A stretch of DNA of 64,000 bases from Gammaproteobacteria bacterium (lineage in GTDB: Bacteria; Pseudomonadota; Gammaproteobacteria; Pseudomonadales; Azotimanducaceae): positions 1-64,000 of the forward strand of contig JAUILI010000005.1 in assembly GCA_030433075.1 (NCBI GenBank), given 5' to 3'. A program made the translations under genes and the position numbers. Shown in pieces: positions 41,890 to 50,879 of this stretch; the stretch's first letter is position 1, and every line of letters begins with the position of its first letter. The notes under the pieces are model-generated. The model was not told the DNA's origin, made no database searches, and worked only from the letters and a program-made list of their open reading frames with translations.

Positions 41890-43293
41890 ATGGCGCGCCC
41901 TTCCCCGCCCCTGGCCAAGGATCCGATGGTCGATCGGTCCCTGCGCCACTCCCTGCGCGACGGAATTTTCTTCTCCGCCATGATCGGCACGGCGGAGAAT
42001 TACTTCTCCGCCTTCGCCGTATTCCTAAGGGCCAGCACAGCCCAGGTGGCCTGGCTCGCTGCCCTGCCGCCGGTGCTCGCGGCCTTCTCTCAGCTGGGCT
42101 CGGCCTGGCTGGGGCATCGCTTAGAAGCCGCAAAGCCCGAGCAGCCTCAACGCCGCCGGCTGATCGTGATCGGCGCCCTACTCCAGGCCTTTGTCCTCAT
42201 CCCCCTCGCCCTGCTCCCCCTGGCCCTGCCCGAGCTAGCCCTCCCCGTGCTCATTACCTGCGCCGTGGTGTACTACATCGGGCCAAACCTGGGCTCTCCC
42301 CATTGGGGGAGCCTGATGGGAGATCTCGTTCCGGAAAGTCGCCGCGGCCGCTACTTTGCGCTCCGCACGCGCCTCTCGAGCCTGGCGAACTTCTCGGCCC
42401 TTCTGGGGGCGGGCCTCACCCTTCACGCCTTTGATGCCCTCGGGAAAACCTACGGCGGCTTTCTGGTGATCTTTTTCTGCGCCGCCGCCTTTCGCCTGAC
42501 CTCCGCCTGGCATCTGCTGCAAATGCACGACCCGATTCCGAAAGCCCCAGCGTCAAGAAAAGCCTGGCGCAAGGACCTTAAGCACGCCCTTCGGCAAACC
42601 AGTCTGCTCCGCTTCAGCCTGTTCTACGCCACTATGCAGGCCGCTGTCGCCTTAGCGTCCCCCTTCTTTTCCCTCTACATGCTGCGGGATCTAGGGTTCA
42701 GCTATTTGGCGTTCATGGTGAACACCGCCGCCTCCATGGGCGTGCAATTTCTGACCTTAAGCCGCTGGGGACGTCTCTCCGACCTCTTTGGCAATCGTCT
42801 GATTCTGGGCACCACGGGGCTCCTCATTCCCCTGCTGCCGAGCCTTTGGGTGCTGTCCCCCAACCCCTTCTACCTGCTGCTGGTGCAGGCGATCTCCGGC
42901 CTCGCCTGGGCAGGCTTTACCTTAAGCGCGACCAATTCCGTATTCGACCTGACTCCGCCGGAGTCACGGCGAAACCTCATGGCCGTGCATAACGTGCTGG
43001 CCGCCCTTGGCGTGTTCGTGGGGGCGACCCTCGGGGGCTGGCTCGGCACCGTGCTCCCCACCACGGTGAGCGTTGGCGGCGCCTCCTGGCCCTGGCTCAG
43101 CCCTCTCTACGGGGTATTTTTGATCTCGACGGTGGCGCGGCTGGCGGTGGTTTTTGCTTTCCTCCCGCAGCTCAAGGAGCTTCGGAAGGTGCGCCCCATG
43201 TCCCGCTCGGGGCTGATCTTTCGCGTGACCCGAATACAGCCCCTTTCCGGCATGGTCTTTGAAGTGGTCGGTCGCTTTCGGCGAAAGCCCTAG
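41890..43293 (+). CDS. Major facilitator superfamily transporter
   Basis: The 467-residue protein has 11-12 hydrophobic segments in two six-helix halves, a basic inter-helix loop GDLVPESRRGRYFALRTRL between helices 4 and 5, and a long central cytoplasmic loop. It resembles sugar- or peptide-type MFS proteins such as VPS0076-like permeases, but substrate cannot be assigned. ATG at 41890 is used; Met at 41926 is an alternative nearer the first helix. It follows the M81 peptidase and is convergent with the acyl-CoA dehydrogenase, two bases apart at TAGGCCTA. Confidence 0.82.
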   Translation: MARPSPPLAKDPMVDRSLRHSLRDGIFFSAMIGTAENYFSAFAVFLRASTAQVAWLAALPPVLAAFSQLGSAWLGHRLEAAKPEQPQRRRLIVIGALLQAFVLIPLALLPLALPELALPVLITCAVVYYIGPNLGSPHWGSLMGDLVPESRRGRYFALRTRLSSLANFSALLGAGLTLHAFDALGKTYGGFLVIFFCAAAFRLTSAWHLLQMHDPIPKAPASRKAWRKDLKHALRQTSLLRFSLFYATMQAAVALASPFFSLYMLRDLGFSYLAFMVNTAASMGVQFLTLSRWGRLSDLFGNRLILGTTGLLIPLLPSLWVLSPNPFYLLLVQAISGLAWAGFTLSATNSVFDLTPPESRRNLMAVHNVLAALGVFVGATLGGWLGTVLPTTVSVGGASWPWLSPLYGVFLISTVARLAVVFAFLPQLKELRKVRPMSRSGLIFRVTRIQPLSGMVFEVVGRFRRKP

Positions 43294-43295
43294 GC

Positions 43296-44444
43296 CTATT
43301 CTGCGAGAAGCCGCTTCCCAATGTTGAGGAGATGAATCTGGCTCGTGCCCTCGTAGATGCGAGCGGCTCGCACGTCGCGGAAGAAGCGCTCGATACCCCG
43401 ATACTTGGTGTAGCCCCGGCCACCGAAGATTTGCACCACGCGATCAGCGACGCGGAAGCACATCTCCGTCGAGAGGTATTTGCATAGGGACACGTCCATG
43501 GTGACGTCTTCCCCCCGATCCCGCTTCCGGGCCGTTTCGAGGATCAGTGCCCGGGCGCTTTCGATCTCCACCTTGCACTCCGCCAGCATGGCCTGAACCA
43601 GCTGATAGTCGCCGATGGGCTTACCGCCTTGCTGCCGCTCCCGGGCGTAGCGAATCCCTTCGTCCAGCAGGCGAATCGCTGGACCGGTGGAGAGGGCAGA
43701 CAGATTAATGCGCTGCTTATTCAGCGCCTTCATCACCGTGCGGAAGCCTTGGCCGGGAACGCCTCCAATGATGGCCTCTTCCGAGACCTTGCAGTCCTTC
43801 AGGAACACCTCACCGATGGGCGCCCCCTCCTGCCCCATCTTGGGGGTGGAGCCGCTGGTGGTCAGCCCAGGGTGCCCCCGCTCAATCAGAAAGGCCGTGA
43901 TGCCGCTGCCCCCCCGGTCCCGGTCGTCCGTGCGGGCGAGGACGGTAAAAAGATCGGCCATGGGCGCGAGGGTTATGTAGTGCTTATGGCCATTCAGTAC
44001 GTAGTGCCCATCCCCCGTGGCCACGGCGCGGGTTTTTAGGGCCGTAGCATCAGATCCCGCGTCCGGTTCCGTGAGGGCCAGGCAGCCGATCAGCTCGCCA
44101 GACGCGAGGCGCGGCAGATAGCGTTCCTTCTGCGCCTCCGTGCCATCGCGCACCAAACACTCCGAGCCGATGCCCGCGTTCTGCGCCCCCACCACCCGGT
44201 AGGCCACGGAGCACTGGGTCAGCTCGATAAAGGCGAGGGCCAGCTCTTCACTCGTCAGGCCGCTACCGCCGTAGGCTTCAGGAATACTCCAGCCGAAGGT
44301 GCCAAGGTCCCGCATGGCGGCGATGGCCTCCTCGGGCACCGCATCTTCCGCCTCCACCCGGTCCTCATTCGGAATCGCCACGGTACGCACAAAGTGGCGC
44401 GTGGCATCGAGCAGCTGGTCTAGCGCGTGTTGATCGCGAATCAT
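43296..44444 (-). CDS. Acyl-CoA dehydrogenase
   Basis: The 382-residue FAD enzyme oxidises acyl-CoA to trans-2-enoyl-CoA. It has GWSIPEAYGGSGLTSEEL, CLALTEPDAGSDATALKT (FAD/substrate site), GHKHYITLAPMADLF, QIFGGRGYTKYRGIERFFRDVRAARIYEGTSQI with catalytic Glu365. It works with the electron-transferring flavoprotein, not encoded here. Its start at 44444 leaves 127 bases to the divergent DoxX gene. Chain-length preference cannot be read off. Confidence 0.93.
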   Translation of the reverse strand: MIRDQHALDQLLDATRHFVRTVAIPNEDRVEAEDAVPEEAIAAMRDLGTFGWSIPEAYGGSGLTSEELALAFIELTQCSVAYRVVGAQNAGIGSECLVRDGTEAQKERYLPRLASGELIGCLALTEPDAGSDATALKTRAVATGDGHYVLNGHKHYITLAPMADLFTVLARTDDRDRGGSGITAFLIERGHPGLTTSGSTPKMGQEGAPIGEVFLKDCKVSEEAIIGGVPGQGFRTVMKALNKQRINLSALSTGPAIRLLDEGIRYARERQQGGKPIGDYQLVQAMLAECKVEIESARALILETARKRDRGEDVTMDVSLCKYLSTEMCFRVADRVVQIFGGRGYTKYRGIERFFRDVRAARIYEGTSQIHLLNIGKRLLAE

Positions 44445-44504
44445 GGCGTCTTTCCCTCCCCCAGATGCCCGCCAGTGTAACGCGCCAGGGCATCGGCGAC
44501 GCCC

Positions 44505-44533
44505 TTGCCAGCGCCGCAACCTAAACGTAGCGT
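44505..44533 (+). promoter_or_regulatory. Promoter of the DoxX-family gene
   Basis: TTGCCA (44505-44510), 17 bases, TAGCGT (44528-44533), 38 bases before the start at 44572. Same form as the promoters at 25796 and 47837. Confidence 0.55.
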
Positions 44534-44571
44534 CATCCCCTACTCTCGATGCTCAGAAAAGGACCCCTCCC

Positions 44572-44988
44572 ATGGCGAAGGCTTTCCAGCCCTTGATGAC
44601 GACCGCCGGCCGCGCCCTCCTCGGCCTCTATTTCATCCTTCCGGGCCTAAGCAAGATCCCTGGCTGGGACGGCACCGCTGCCTTGATGGCAGAAAAGGGC
44701 ATGGTGCTGGTGACCCCCTTTCTCCTGCTCACCATCGCGCTGCAGATCGGCGGCGGCCTCGCCCTCGCCCTTGGCTATCGCACAAAGCTCATCGCTTTCC
44801 TGCTGGCAGGGCTCACCTTGGTGATCTCCGTGGTGATTCATAACTTCTGGGCCCTGCCCCCGGGGGAACTACAAACGGCCCACGAAATGCAGAACTTCGT
44901 GAAGAACATGGCCATCATGGCTGGGCTCTTGGGCTTTGCCGGGCTCGGCGGAGGGCCCTGGAGCCTAGACGCCCGCCGAAGCCCCTAA
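44572..44988 (+). CDS. DoxX-family membrane protein
   Basis: The 138-residue protein has four membrane helices and the DoxX pattern: GRALLGLYFILPGLSKIPGWDG at the start, LQIGGGLALALGYRTKLIAFLLAGL in the middle, and FVKNMAIMAGLLGFAGLGGG at the end. DoxX proteins sit in the inner membrane and are linked to sulfur metabolism or redox stress, without a single known role. It has its own promoter and AAAAGGA site. Confidence 0.88.
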   Translation: MAKAFQPLMTTAGRALLGLYFILPGLSKIPGWDGTAALMAEKGMVLVTPFLLLTIALQIGGGLALALGYRTKLIAFLLAGLTLVISVVIHNFWALPPGELQTAHEMQNFVKNMAIMAGLLGFAGLGGGPWSLDARRSP

Positions 44989-44997
44989 GCGCCGTCC

Positions 44998-46176
44998 CTA
45001 GGCGGCGGGTCGGCGGAGCGCGGGTTCTAGCCCTTCGCCCATGAGGTCGATGAAGTTATCGGCGAAGAAGGCGCTTTGGGCTGCCGGGGAAAGACCTTCC
45101 ACCGCCTCCCCAAAGCGCTTCAGGGGATTACGCCCCCCCTCGACGTGGGGATAGTCCGTGGAGAAGAGGCACATCTCCTCCCCGGCGTTCTCGATGATCC
45201 ACCCCGTGTCTTCGTGGGGGTACGGCGTGACCCGAAGCTGTCGCTGCGCGATCTCTGAGGGCTTCGCGGAGAGCTTTTGGAGGCGCTCTTCATTTTTCGC
45301 AAAGGCGTTGGCGGCGGAATCGAGGTTCCGCAGCCAGCCCGGCAGCCAGGACGCCCCCAATTCCACGGCGCCCCACTTAAGCTTCGGGAAGCGATCGAAG
45401 ACCCCATCGATAATCAGCGCCGCCAGCGTTTGCTGGACCGACGTCGAAATGGGCAGATAGGTCAGGGACGTAAAATTCGCATCCCCCCCGTGGAAATCGG
45501 GCACCGGCGGCAACCCGTTCACCTTGTAGGTCAGATTGACCTTCTCCTCGCCCCCCACGTGGAACACGATGGGCAAGCCCGCTTCCTGAGCCAGGGCCCA
45601 CACGGGGAACAGTCCAATATGGCTGGGGCTGTGATTCTGCGGGCACCAGGAGGGCACCATAAGCGCTTTGGCCCCCATTTCGATGGCCGCCCGAGCCGTG
45701 TTTTCCGCCTCCTCAAAGTCTTCCAGAGGCACGTAGGCCGTGGCCAGGAGACGGCGATCGACGGAGCAGAAATCCGTCATCATGCGGTTATGGGCCGTGG
45801 CCGCGCCGTAGCACAGAGCCTTATCTCCGCTCTGATCAAACCCGAAATTGCCGAGGCAAAAGGTGGTGAAGACGAGCTGGCTGGCGACGCCGATGTGATC
45901 CACCGCGGCGGGGCGATCAGCCTGAAGGAAGGCGCCATGGGCGTCGTAATTTTTTCGGAGCATGATTTGCTCCCCAGCGCTGGCACGGAAGGCGGCGTCT
46001 TCCTGTCGCTTCCGCGCCTCTTCCACCGCCTGCCGATTCCCCACCTGCACCCCGACGTTGGGGTGCTCAAGAAAGCGTCGAAGCAAATCCCTTTCAAAGT
46101 AGGGGTTTAGGCAGTCCGACAGCTCCATGAGATGGCTGTCGGCATCGTGAACCAAACGATTTTCGATATAGGCCAT
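44998..46176 (-). CDS. Amidohydrolase-2 family metal-dependent hydrolase or decarboxylase
   Basis: The 392-residue TIM-barrel protein starts VHDADSHLMELSDCLNPYF, has ALMVPSWCPQNHSPSH, LPIVFHVGG, LKWGAVELGASWLPGWLRNLD and the metal-binding LFSTDYPHVEGGRNPLKRFGE. This group includes ACMSD-like decarboxylases and hydrolases acting on aromatic or terpenoid acids. No signal peptide. The gene is leftward, followed in the same direction from upstream by the S10 carboxypeptidase gene with a 53-base gap. Substrate unknown. Confidence 0.85.
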   Translation of the reverse strand: MAYIENRLVHDADSHLMELSDCLNPYFERDLLRRFLEHPNVGVQVGNRQAVEEARKRQEDAAFRASAGEQIMLRKNYDAHGAFLQADRPAAVDHIGVASQLVFTTFCLGNFGFDQSGDKALCYGAATAHNRMMTDFCSVDRRLLATAYVPLEDFEEAENTARAAIEMGAKALMVPSWCPQNHSPSHIGLFPVWALAQEAGLPIVFHVGGEEKVNLTYKVNGLPPVPDFHGGDANFTSLTYLPISTSVQQTLAALIIDGVFDRFPKLKWGAVELGASWLPGWLRNLDSAANAFAKNEERLQKLSAKPSEIAQRQLRVTPYPHEDTGWIIENAGEEMCLFSTDYPHVEGGRNPLKRFGEAVEGLSPAAQSAFFADNFIDLMGEGLEPALRRPAA

Positions 46177-46229
46177 GGCCCCAGGCTCCCTTTTTTTCTT
46201 CGACCATACACCGGGGCCCGGGGAAAGCT

Positions 46230-47750
46230 CTAGCGATCGATAAAGCTCGCCAAATCCTCGCGGAACTTCGCCGCCGATGCGGGATGGAGATACATCATGT
46301 GCCCCGCCTCGTAGTAGGCAACGGTGAGGTTCTCCCGCTGGGCCGGTGGAATATCGAGATGATCGAGCACGTAGTGAAGGGCGCCATAGGGCGTGGCCAA
46401 ATCAAAGTAGCCCTGCTGCACGAGCAGGCGCATCTTCGGGTTCTGAGTCATGGTCCAGGCCAGATCGATGGCCGTATTGGGCACGGGCACGGTGCCGAGA
46501 CCCGGCGTTTTGTGACGCCGGTCCCAGCGGCCATAGACCGGCGCCGAGCTCACATAGGTGCGATCCGTTTTCACCCCGAGCTCTTCCCGGTAGTAATCAT
46601 TGAAGGTGGCCATAAAGGCCGGACCCACGGCAGGGAAGAAGGGGTCGTAGCGGAAGGTCTCGGCGATGTGGTTGATGGCGTCGCCCAGGAATCTGGAATC
46701 AATGCGCCCCACCACCTTGCGCTCGTCCCGCAGCAACGCCTTGGTGAACTGCGCCTCATTCATGCGCAAATTGGCGCGATCCCAATAGTCCGCGGGAATG
46801 CCCGTGAAGCGCTCGAGCCCGGCCAGGGCCGCAGCGCGCTCCCCGCTCGTTGCGCTATGGCCCTTGCGAAGCACCGGGGCATAGACCTCGCTGACGAAAC
46901 GCTCCGCCTCCGCCAGGAAATCCCCCAGCGCCTCGGGGCGATCGGTCACCTTTCCGTGGTACCAAGCCGTCGCTGCGAAGGTTGTAAAGCTGTTGGTGTC
47001 GGCCAGATCGTTCGCGGCGCCATTGTTGGCGGCGATGAAGTCCATGTAGGGCGATACGAGAATCACGCCGTTTAAGGCAATGCTATGGCGGGATAGCAGT
47101 TCATAGGCGACGCCTCCAGAGCGAATACCGCCGTAGCTCTCCCCAAGCAGATACTTCGGAGACTGCCAGCGCCCTTCCGCGGAGATGTAGCGAGCGATGA
47201 ACTTCGAAACCGATTCGATGTCCTGATCGACGCCCCAGAAATCCTCGCCCTTGCCCTTCCCCACGGCGCGGGAGAACCCCGTGCCCACGGGATCGATCAT
47301 GACCAGATCGGCCTTATCGAGCACCGAGTACTCGTTATTCACGCGGCGGAAGGGCCCTTCCGTGGAAAATTCCCGATCCTGTACCACGGTGCGCTGGGGA
47401 CCCAGAATGCCCATGTGCAACCACATGGATGCGGATCCGGGCCCGCCGTTGTAGGCAAAGAGAATCGGACGCGAGCGCCGATCCCCATCCTTCTTCACGT
47501 AGGCCGTGTAACCGAAATGGGCGATCACTTCGCCCTCATCGTCCTTCATCGCCAGGGTGCCAGCGGTCGCGCGGTACTCAATGGTTTTGCCATCGATACG
47601 CACCTTGCCCTCGCTCTCTGCGTGGAGCAGCTCGGGGATCGCTTCGTCAGCCTTATCCATGTCATCGCCATGGCTATCGGCGAAGGTGCTCTGGGGCAGG
47701 GCCCAGGGGAGCAACGCGAGCAGTAGGGTGGCAAGCATCCGGCGCGACAT
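46230..47750 (-). CDS. Exported serine carboxypeptidase, family S10
   Basis: The 506-residue protein has a signal peptide (about 1-24) and the S10 fold: NGGPGSASMW oxyanion segment (101-110), nucleophile Ser205 in LLGESYGG, Asp in QGYFDLATPYG and His in YEAGHMMYLHP. It would trim C-terminal residues from peptides in the periplasm. S10 enzymes are best known in eukaryotes but a bacterial branch of about this length exists. The start at 47750 gives the signal peptide; an ATG at 47792 is open but lacks a clean signal. Confidence 0.9.
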   Translation of the reverse strand: MSRRMLATLLLALLPWALPQSTFADSHGDDMDKADEAIPELLHAESEGKVRIDGKTIEYRATAGTLAMKDDEGEVIAHFGYTAYVKKDGDRRSRPILFAYNGGPGSASMWLHMGILGPQRTVVQDREFSTEGPFRRVNNEYSVLDKADLVMIDPVGTGFSRAVGKGKGEDFWGVDQDIESVSKFIARYISAEGRWQSPKYLLGESYGGIRSGGVAYELLSRHSIALNGVILVSPYMDFIAANNGAANDLADTNSFTTFAATAWYHGKVTDRPEALGDFLAEAERFVSEVYAPVLRKGHSATSGERAAALAGLERFTGIPADYWDRANLRMNEAQFTKALLRDERKVVGRIDSRFLGDAINHIAETFRYDPFFPAVGPAFMATFNDYYREELGVKTDRTYVSSAPVYGRWDRRHKTPGLGTVPVPNTAIDLAWTMTQNPKMRLLVQQGYFDLATPYGALHYVLDHLDIPPAQRENLTVAYYEAGHMMYLHPASAAKFREDLASFIDR

Positions 47751-47833
47751 GGCGGTCTCCAGGAAAAAAATGAGAGAAAAAGTGTCAACCATCTCTGGCC
47801 TTGGTGCCAGCCCCGGGGACAGGCGAGCGCACC

Positions 47834-47865
47834 CCCTTGCCCTCCCCCGGCAAGGGCCGTAGCGT
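47834..47865 (+). promoter_or_regulatory. Promoter of threonine synthase with overlapping inverted repeat
   Basis: TTGCCC (47837-47842), 17 bases, TAGCGT (47860-47865). A perfect inverted repeat CCCTTGCC/GGCAAGGG (47834-47841 and 47849-47856) overlaps the -35 and the spacer. This may bind a regulator or form a hairpin. Confidence 0.5.
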
Positions 47866-47899
47866 CAGCTGCTCTGAAGCCGGAAGGAATACGCCCTCC

Positions 47900-49141
47900 A
47901 TGCGCCCCACTTCCCGGGAATACCCCACCTTCGTCACCCACCTCGAGTGCTCCCTCACGGGAGAGCGCTACGAAGCAGGCCAGGTCCATGGCCTTTCCAA
48001 GGCCGGGCGCCCCCTCCTCGTCCGCTACGATCTAGACGCCCTCGGTCACCAGCTTCAGAAGGAGGATCTCGCTGCCCGGGACGGCGGGTTCTGGCGTTAC
48101 CGGGAGTTTCTCCCCGTCACCCAAAGCCAAAACGTGGTGGCCCTGGGAGAGGTCATGACGCCGCTTGTTCCCCTCTCGAAGCTGGGAGAAGCGCTGGGCG
48201 GCAGCGCAGATTCATTGATCGTTAAAGACGAAGGCCGGCTCCCCACGGGCTCCTTCAAGGCCCGGGGCCTTGCCCTGGCCGTGGCCATGGCGAAGGAGCT
48301 TGGGCTCAGTCATCTCGCGATGCCCACGAACGGCAATGCGGGGGCAGCCATGGCGGCCTACGCGAGCCGGGCGGGGCTCCGCACCACCATCTTCTGCCCC
48401 GAGGACACCCCGGAGGTGAATGTGTCTGAGATCGCCCTTCAGGGGGCGGAGGTCTATCGCGTCAACGGGCTGATCAACGACTGCGGCAAGCTCGTAGGAG
48501 ACGGCAAGGAGGCGGCAGGCTGGTTCGACGTGTCGACCCTTAAGGAGCCCTATCGCATCGAAGGCAAGAAGACCATGGGCCTGGAACTCGCGGAGCAGCT
48601 TGGCTGGGCGCTCCCCGATGTCATTTTCTATCCCACGGGCGGGGGCACGGGCCTCATCGGAATGTGGAAGGCCTTCGAGGAGCTCGAGGCCATCGGCTGG
48701 ATCGGAGCGAAACGGCCCCGCATGGTCGCCGTGCAGGCCGAGGGCTGCGCGCCCATCGTGAAGGCCTTCGAAGACGGCGTGGAGCACGCGCCCCTCTGGG
48801 AAAACGCCCATACCGCCGCCGCCGGCATCCGCGTTCCCGTGGCCGTCGGGGACTTCCTGATTCTGCGCGCCGTCAGGGACAGCGGCGGCTTCGCCATCGC
48901 CGTTTCCGACGAGGCCATCTTCAACGCGCAGGCACGGGTGGCTCAGGAAGAAGGATTACTGCTTTGCCCCGAGGGGGCCGCCACCTTCGCCGCCTACGAA
49001 CAAGCGCTGGCTGCGGGGCAGGTCTCCCCGTCGGAGCGCGCCGTCCTCTTCAACTGTGCCACGGGGCTGAAATACCCCATGCCGCCCGTGCATCGCACGC
49101 TGGATCGGCACCAACCCATCGACTACGCCGCCTTTACCTAG
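47900..49141 (+). CDS. thrC: Threonine synthase
   Basis: The 413-residue PLP enzyme converts O-phosphohomoserine to threonine. It has CSLTGERYEAGQVHGLSKAGRPLLVRYDL at the start (a zinc-less remnant with a single cysteine), TPLVPL, PLP Lys120 in PTGSFKARG, NGNAGAAMAAYASRAG and FYPTGGGTGLIGMWKAFEE. The length and order are those of the shorter class II threonine synthase. It starts at 47900; an upstream frame to 47801 has no good site. It competes with metY for homoserine-derived precursors. Confidence 0.92.
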   Translation: MRPTSREYPTFVTHLECSLTGERYEAGQVHGLSKAGRPLLVRYDLDALGHQLQKEDLAARDGGFWRYREFLPVTQSQNVVALGEVMTPLVPLSKLGEALGGSADSLIVKDEGRLPTGSFKARGLALAVAMAKELGLSHLAMPTNGNAGAAMAAYASRAGLRTTIFCPEDTPEVNVSEIALQGAEVYRVNGLINDCGKLVGDGKEAAGWFDVSTLKEPYRIEGKKTMGLELAEQLGWALPDVIFYPTGGGTGLIGMWKAFEELEAIGWIGAKRPRMVAVQAEGCAPIVKAFEDGVEHAPLWENAHTAAAGIRVPVAVGDFLILRAVRDSGGFAIAVSDEAIFNAQARVAQEEGLLLCPEGAATFAAYEQALAAGQVSPSERAVLFNCATGLKYPMPPVHRTLDRHQPIDYAAFT

Positions 49142-49159
49142 GCCGCTTGGGAGACCGCT

Positions 49160-50005
49160 ATGACGTCATGGATGCAACCGGGCCATCAGGCCGTGATCAC
49201 GGGCGGGGCCAGCGGCATTGGCCTCGCGACCGCGCGACGCCTACGGGCCGCAGGCCTAGACCTGCTGCTCGCCGATCTTAAGGAAGACGCCCTCACAGAG
49301 GCCCAGGCCGCCCTAAACGCCGAGGCCGGCACCGGGGTGGTGCGCATTCAACCCTGTGACGTGTCCAAGGAAGGGGACGTGGACGCGCTGCGCGAAGCGG
49401 CCTTTGCCCACGGCCCCGTTCATTGCCTGATGAATAACGCCGGTGCGGGCCTTCGAACCCCCAGCCCCTGGGCCGACCTCGCGGCCTGGAAACGGCAGCT
49501 CGAGATCAACCTTTGGGGCGTCATTCATTGCTGCCACGCCTTCCTGCCCGCCATGCTCGAAGGCGGCGCGCCGGGAGTCGTCATCAATACGGGCTCCAAG
49601 CAGGGGATCACCAATCCCCCGGGCAATGGGGCTTACAACCTCAGCAAGGCGGGGGTGAAGAGCTATACGGAGAGCCTCGCTCACGCCCTTCGCCAGGAAG
49701 CGCACTGCGCGCTCACGACGCACCTCTTGATTCCCGGTTTCACCTACACGGGCATGATTGCGCGCTTTATCCCGGAGAAACCGGCGGGGGCCTGGACCGC
49801 GGAGCAGGTCGCGGACTTTCTCCTGGAGCGCCTCGCCGCCGGGGATTTCTACGTGCTCTGCCCCGATAACGAAACGCCCCGGGATCTCGATGTGAAACGC
49901 ATGGCCTGGAATCTGGGGGATATCACGGAGAACCGCAGCGCCCTCTCCCGCTGGGATCCGGCCTTCGAAGACGCGTTTAAGGCGTTTATGAATGAAAAGG
50001 GCTAG
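49160..50005 (+). CDS. Short-chain dehydrogenase/reductase
   Basis: The 281-residue classical SDR has TGGASGIG (14-21, cofactor), NNAGAG, the catalytic Ser in INTGSKQG, YNLSK with Tyr and Lys, and LIPGFTYTGM. Asp at the end of beta-2 (LLLADLKED) suggests NAD(H). It oxidises or reduces an alcohol/ketone that cannot be named. The start at 49160 is 18 bases after threonine synthase; Met5 is an alternative. It shares a CTAG with the antitoxin gene on the other strand. Confidence 0.9.
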   Translation: MTSWMQPGHQAVITGGASGIGLATARRLRAAGLDLLLADLKEDALTEAQAALNAEAGTGVVRIQPCDVSKEGDVDALREAAFAHGPVHCLMNNAGAGLRTPSPWADLAAWKRQLEINLWGVIHCCHAFLPAMLEGGAPGVVINTGSKQGITNPPGNGAYNLSKAGVKSYTESLAHALRQEAHCALTTHLLIPGFTYTGMIARFIPEKPAGAWTAEQVADFLLERLAAGDFYVLCPDNETPRDLDVKRMAWNLGDITENRSALSRWDPAFEDAFKAFMNEKG

Positions 50006-50322
50006 AGGAGAATCTCGAGGCCCTTACGCGCCACCAGGTTAAGGAGCTTAAGCGAGGGCCCGCTAGGGTGCTTATCCCCCTGCTCCCATTTACGAATGGT
50101 TGAGACGCTCGTATTGAGCATCGCTGCGAAAACGCTTTGACTCACTCGAGCTTGCTCCCGCAGGGCCCGAATCCTCTCGGGCGACAGGGTCTCCACCTCA
50201 AGATCCAGCCCTTGCTGAAAGTGGTCAAGACTCCTTTTGGTGATCAGCCCCGCGTGCCTAAGCCCCTGCATGGTTTCCTGAAGCTCATTCAGAAGACGAC
50301 TGGTGCCTCGGTTAGCTTCCAT
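50002..50322 (-). CDS. HigA/NadS-like antitoxin, HTH Xre family
   Basis: The 106-residue protein has a C-terminal Xre-type helix-turn-helix (about 52-95; RALREQARVSQSVFAAMLNTSVSTIRKWEQGDKHPSGPSL) and N-terminal helical part that would bind the toxin. It is second in the operon and overlaps the toxin stop by 11 bases, the usual order for HigBA. It should neutralise the toxin and repress the operon. The coding sequence is poorer in GC than the neighbours, a sign of horizontal acquisition. Confidence 0.85.
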   Translation of the reverse strand: MEANRGTSRLLNELQETMQGLRHAGLITKRSLDHFQQGLDLEVETLSPERIRALREQARVSQSVFAAMLNTSVSTIRKWEQGDKHPSGPSLKLLNLVARKGLEILL

Positions 50323-50737
50323 CGAATACCTCCACAAACTCGCCCTGCGCGATGCCCTGTTGAATTTGACCATCATCAAGGGAAAGAAGCGTCGCAGCGA
50401 CTATCTGCAATGCACGCAATTCATTACCTCTCAAGTTCGCCCGCTCACTCTTTTTGTAGCCAAAAAGGAAAAACCAGCGAGTGCTTTGATCCGTGGCCAC
50501 TAAGATTCGAACCCCGCTCCGCTTCCCCCTGGGTCCAAGACCTAGGCGTTTTTTAAATACGCCTCGCCCAAGGTTTGCCTCGAAGAGCCCAAGCCTAAGC
50601 TCCGAAACTGCAATCAATAGCCGTTCGTCCCCAAGCCCCGACCGAACCGAAAAACGGTGAAAGGTTTTTGTCTTTAAAACGCGCGCAGGAAGCGTTTTTA
50701 TACCACTAGGTGGCACAATTATAAAGTCATCATCCAT
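50312..50737 (-). CDS. RelE/HigB-like toxin (PF06296-type)
   Basis: The core KTKTFHRFSVRSGLGDERLLIAVSELRLGLFEANLGRGVFKKRLGLGPRGKRSGVRILVATDQSTRWFFLFGYKKSERANL matches RelE/HigB-type mRNA interferases, which cut mRNA on ribosomes. The frame is 141 residues from the ATG at 50737, some 20-30 longer at the N terminus than usual, and no good ribosome-binding site is seen there, so the true start is uncertain. It is first in an operon with the HTH antitoxin. The region is AT-rich for this genome. No transposase or integrase is nearby. Confidence 0.8.
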   Translation of the reverse strand: MDDDFIIVPPSGIKTLPARVLKTKTFHRFSVRSGLGDERLLIAVSELRLGLFEANLGRGVFKKRLGLGPRGKRSGVRILVATDQSTRWFFLFGYKKSERANLRGNELRALQIVAATLLSLDDGQIQQGIAQGEFVEVFDGS

Positions 50738-50850
50738 AAAACCGCACAACCATGCCGATGCAAAGGGCACAGCATCTGCGGTACCGGAGAATGGACTGAA
50801 GGCGTCATTAACATCGAGAGAGGTGGGAATACGCCCGCGAGACTTAGCCG

Positions 50851-50879
50851 TTGCAGAGCTCTCGGGGCAGTCGTATGGT
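50851..50879 (+). promoter_or_regulatory. Promoter of the P450 gene
   Basis: TTGCAG (50851-50856), 17 bases, TATGGT (50874-50879), 37 bases before the start. The 179 bases between toxin and P450 starts (50738-50916) hold nothing else recognisable; part of it is an N-terminal open extension of the toxin frame. Confidence 0.5.

Noticed and set aside
50495-50520. GATTCGAACCCC resembling a tRNA T-arm
   Set aside because: It lies in the toxin coding sequence, where it encodes the conserved SGVR segment, and no cloverleaf or acceptor stem can be formed around it.
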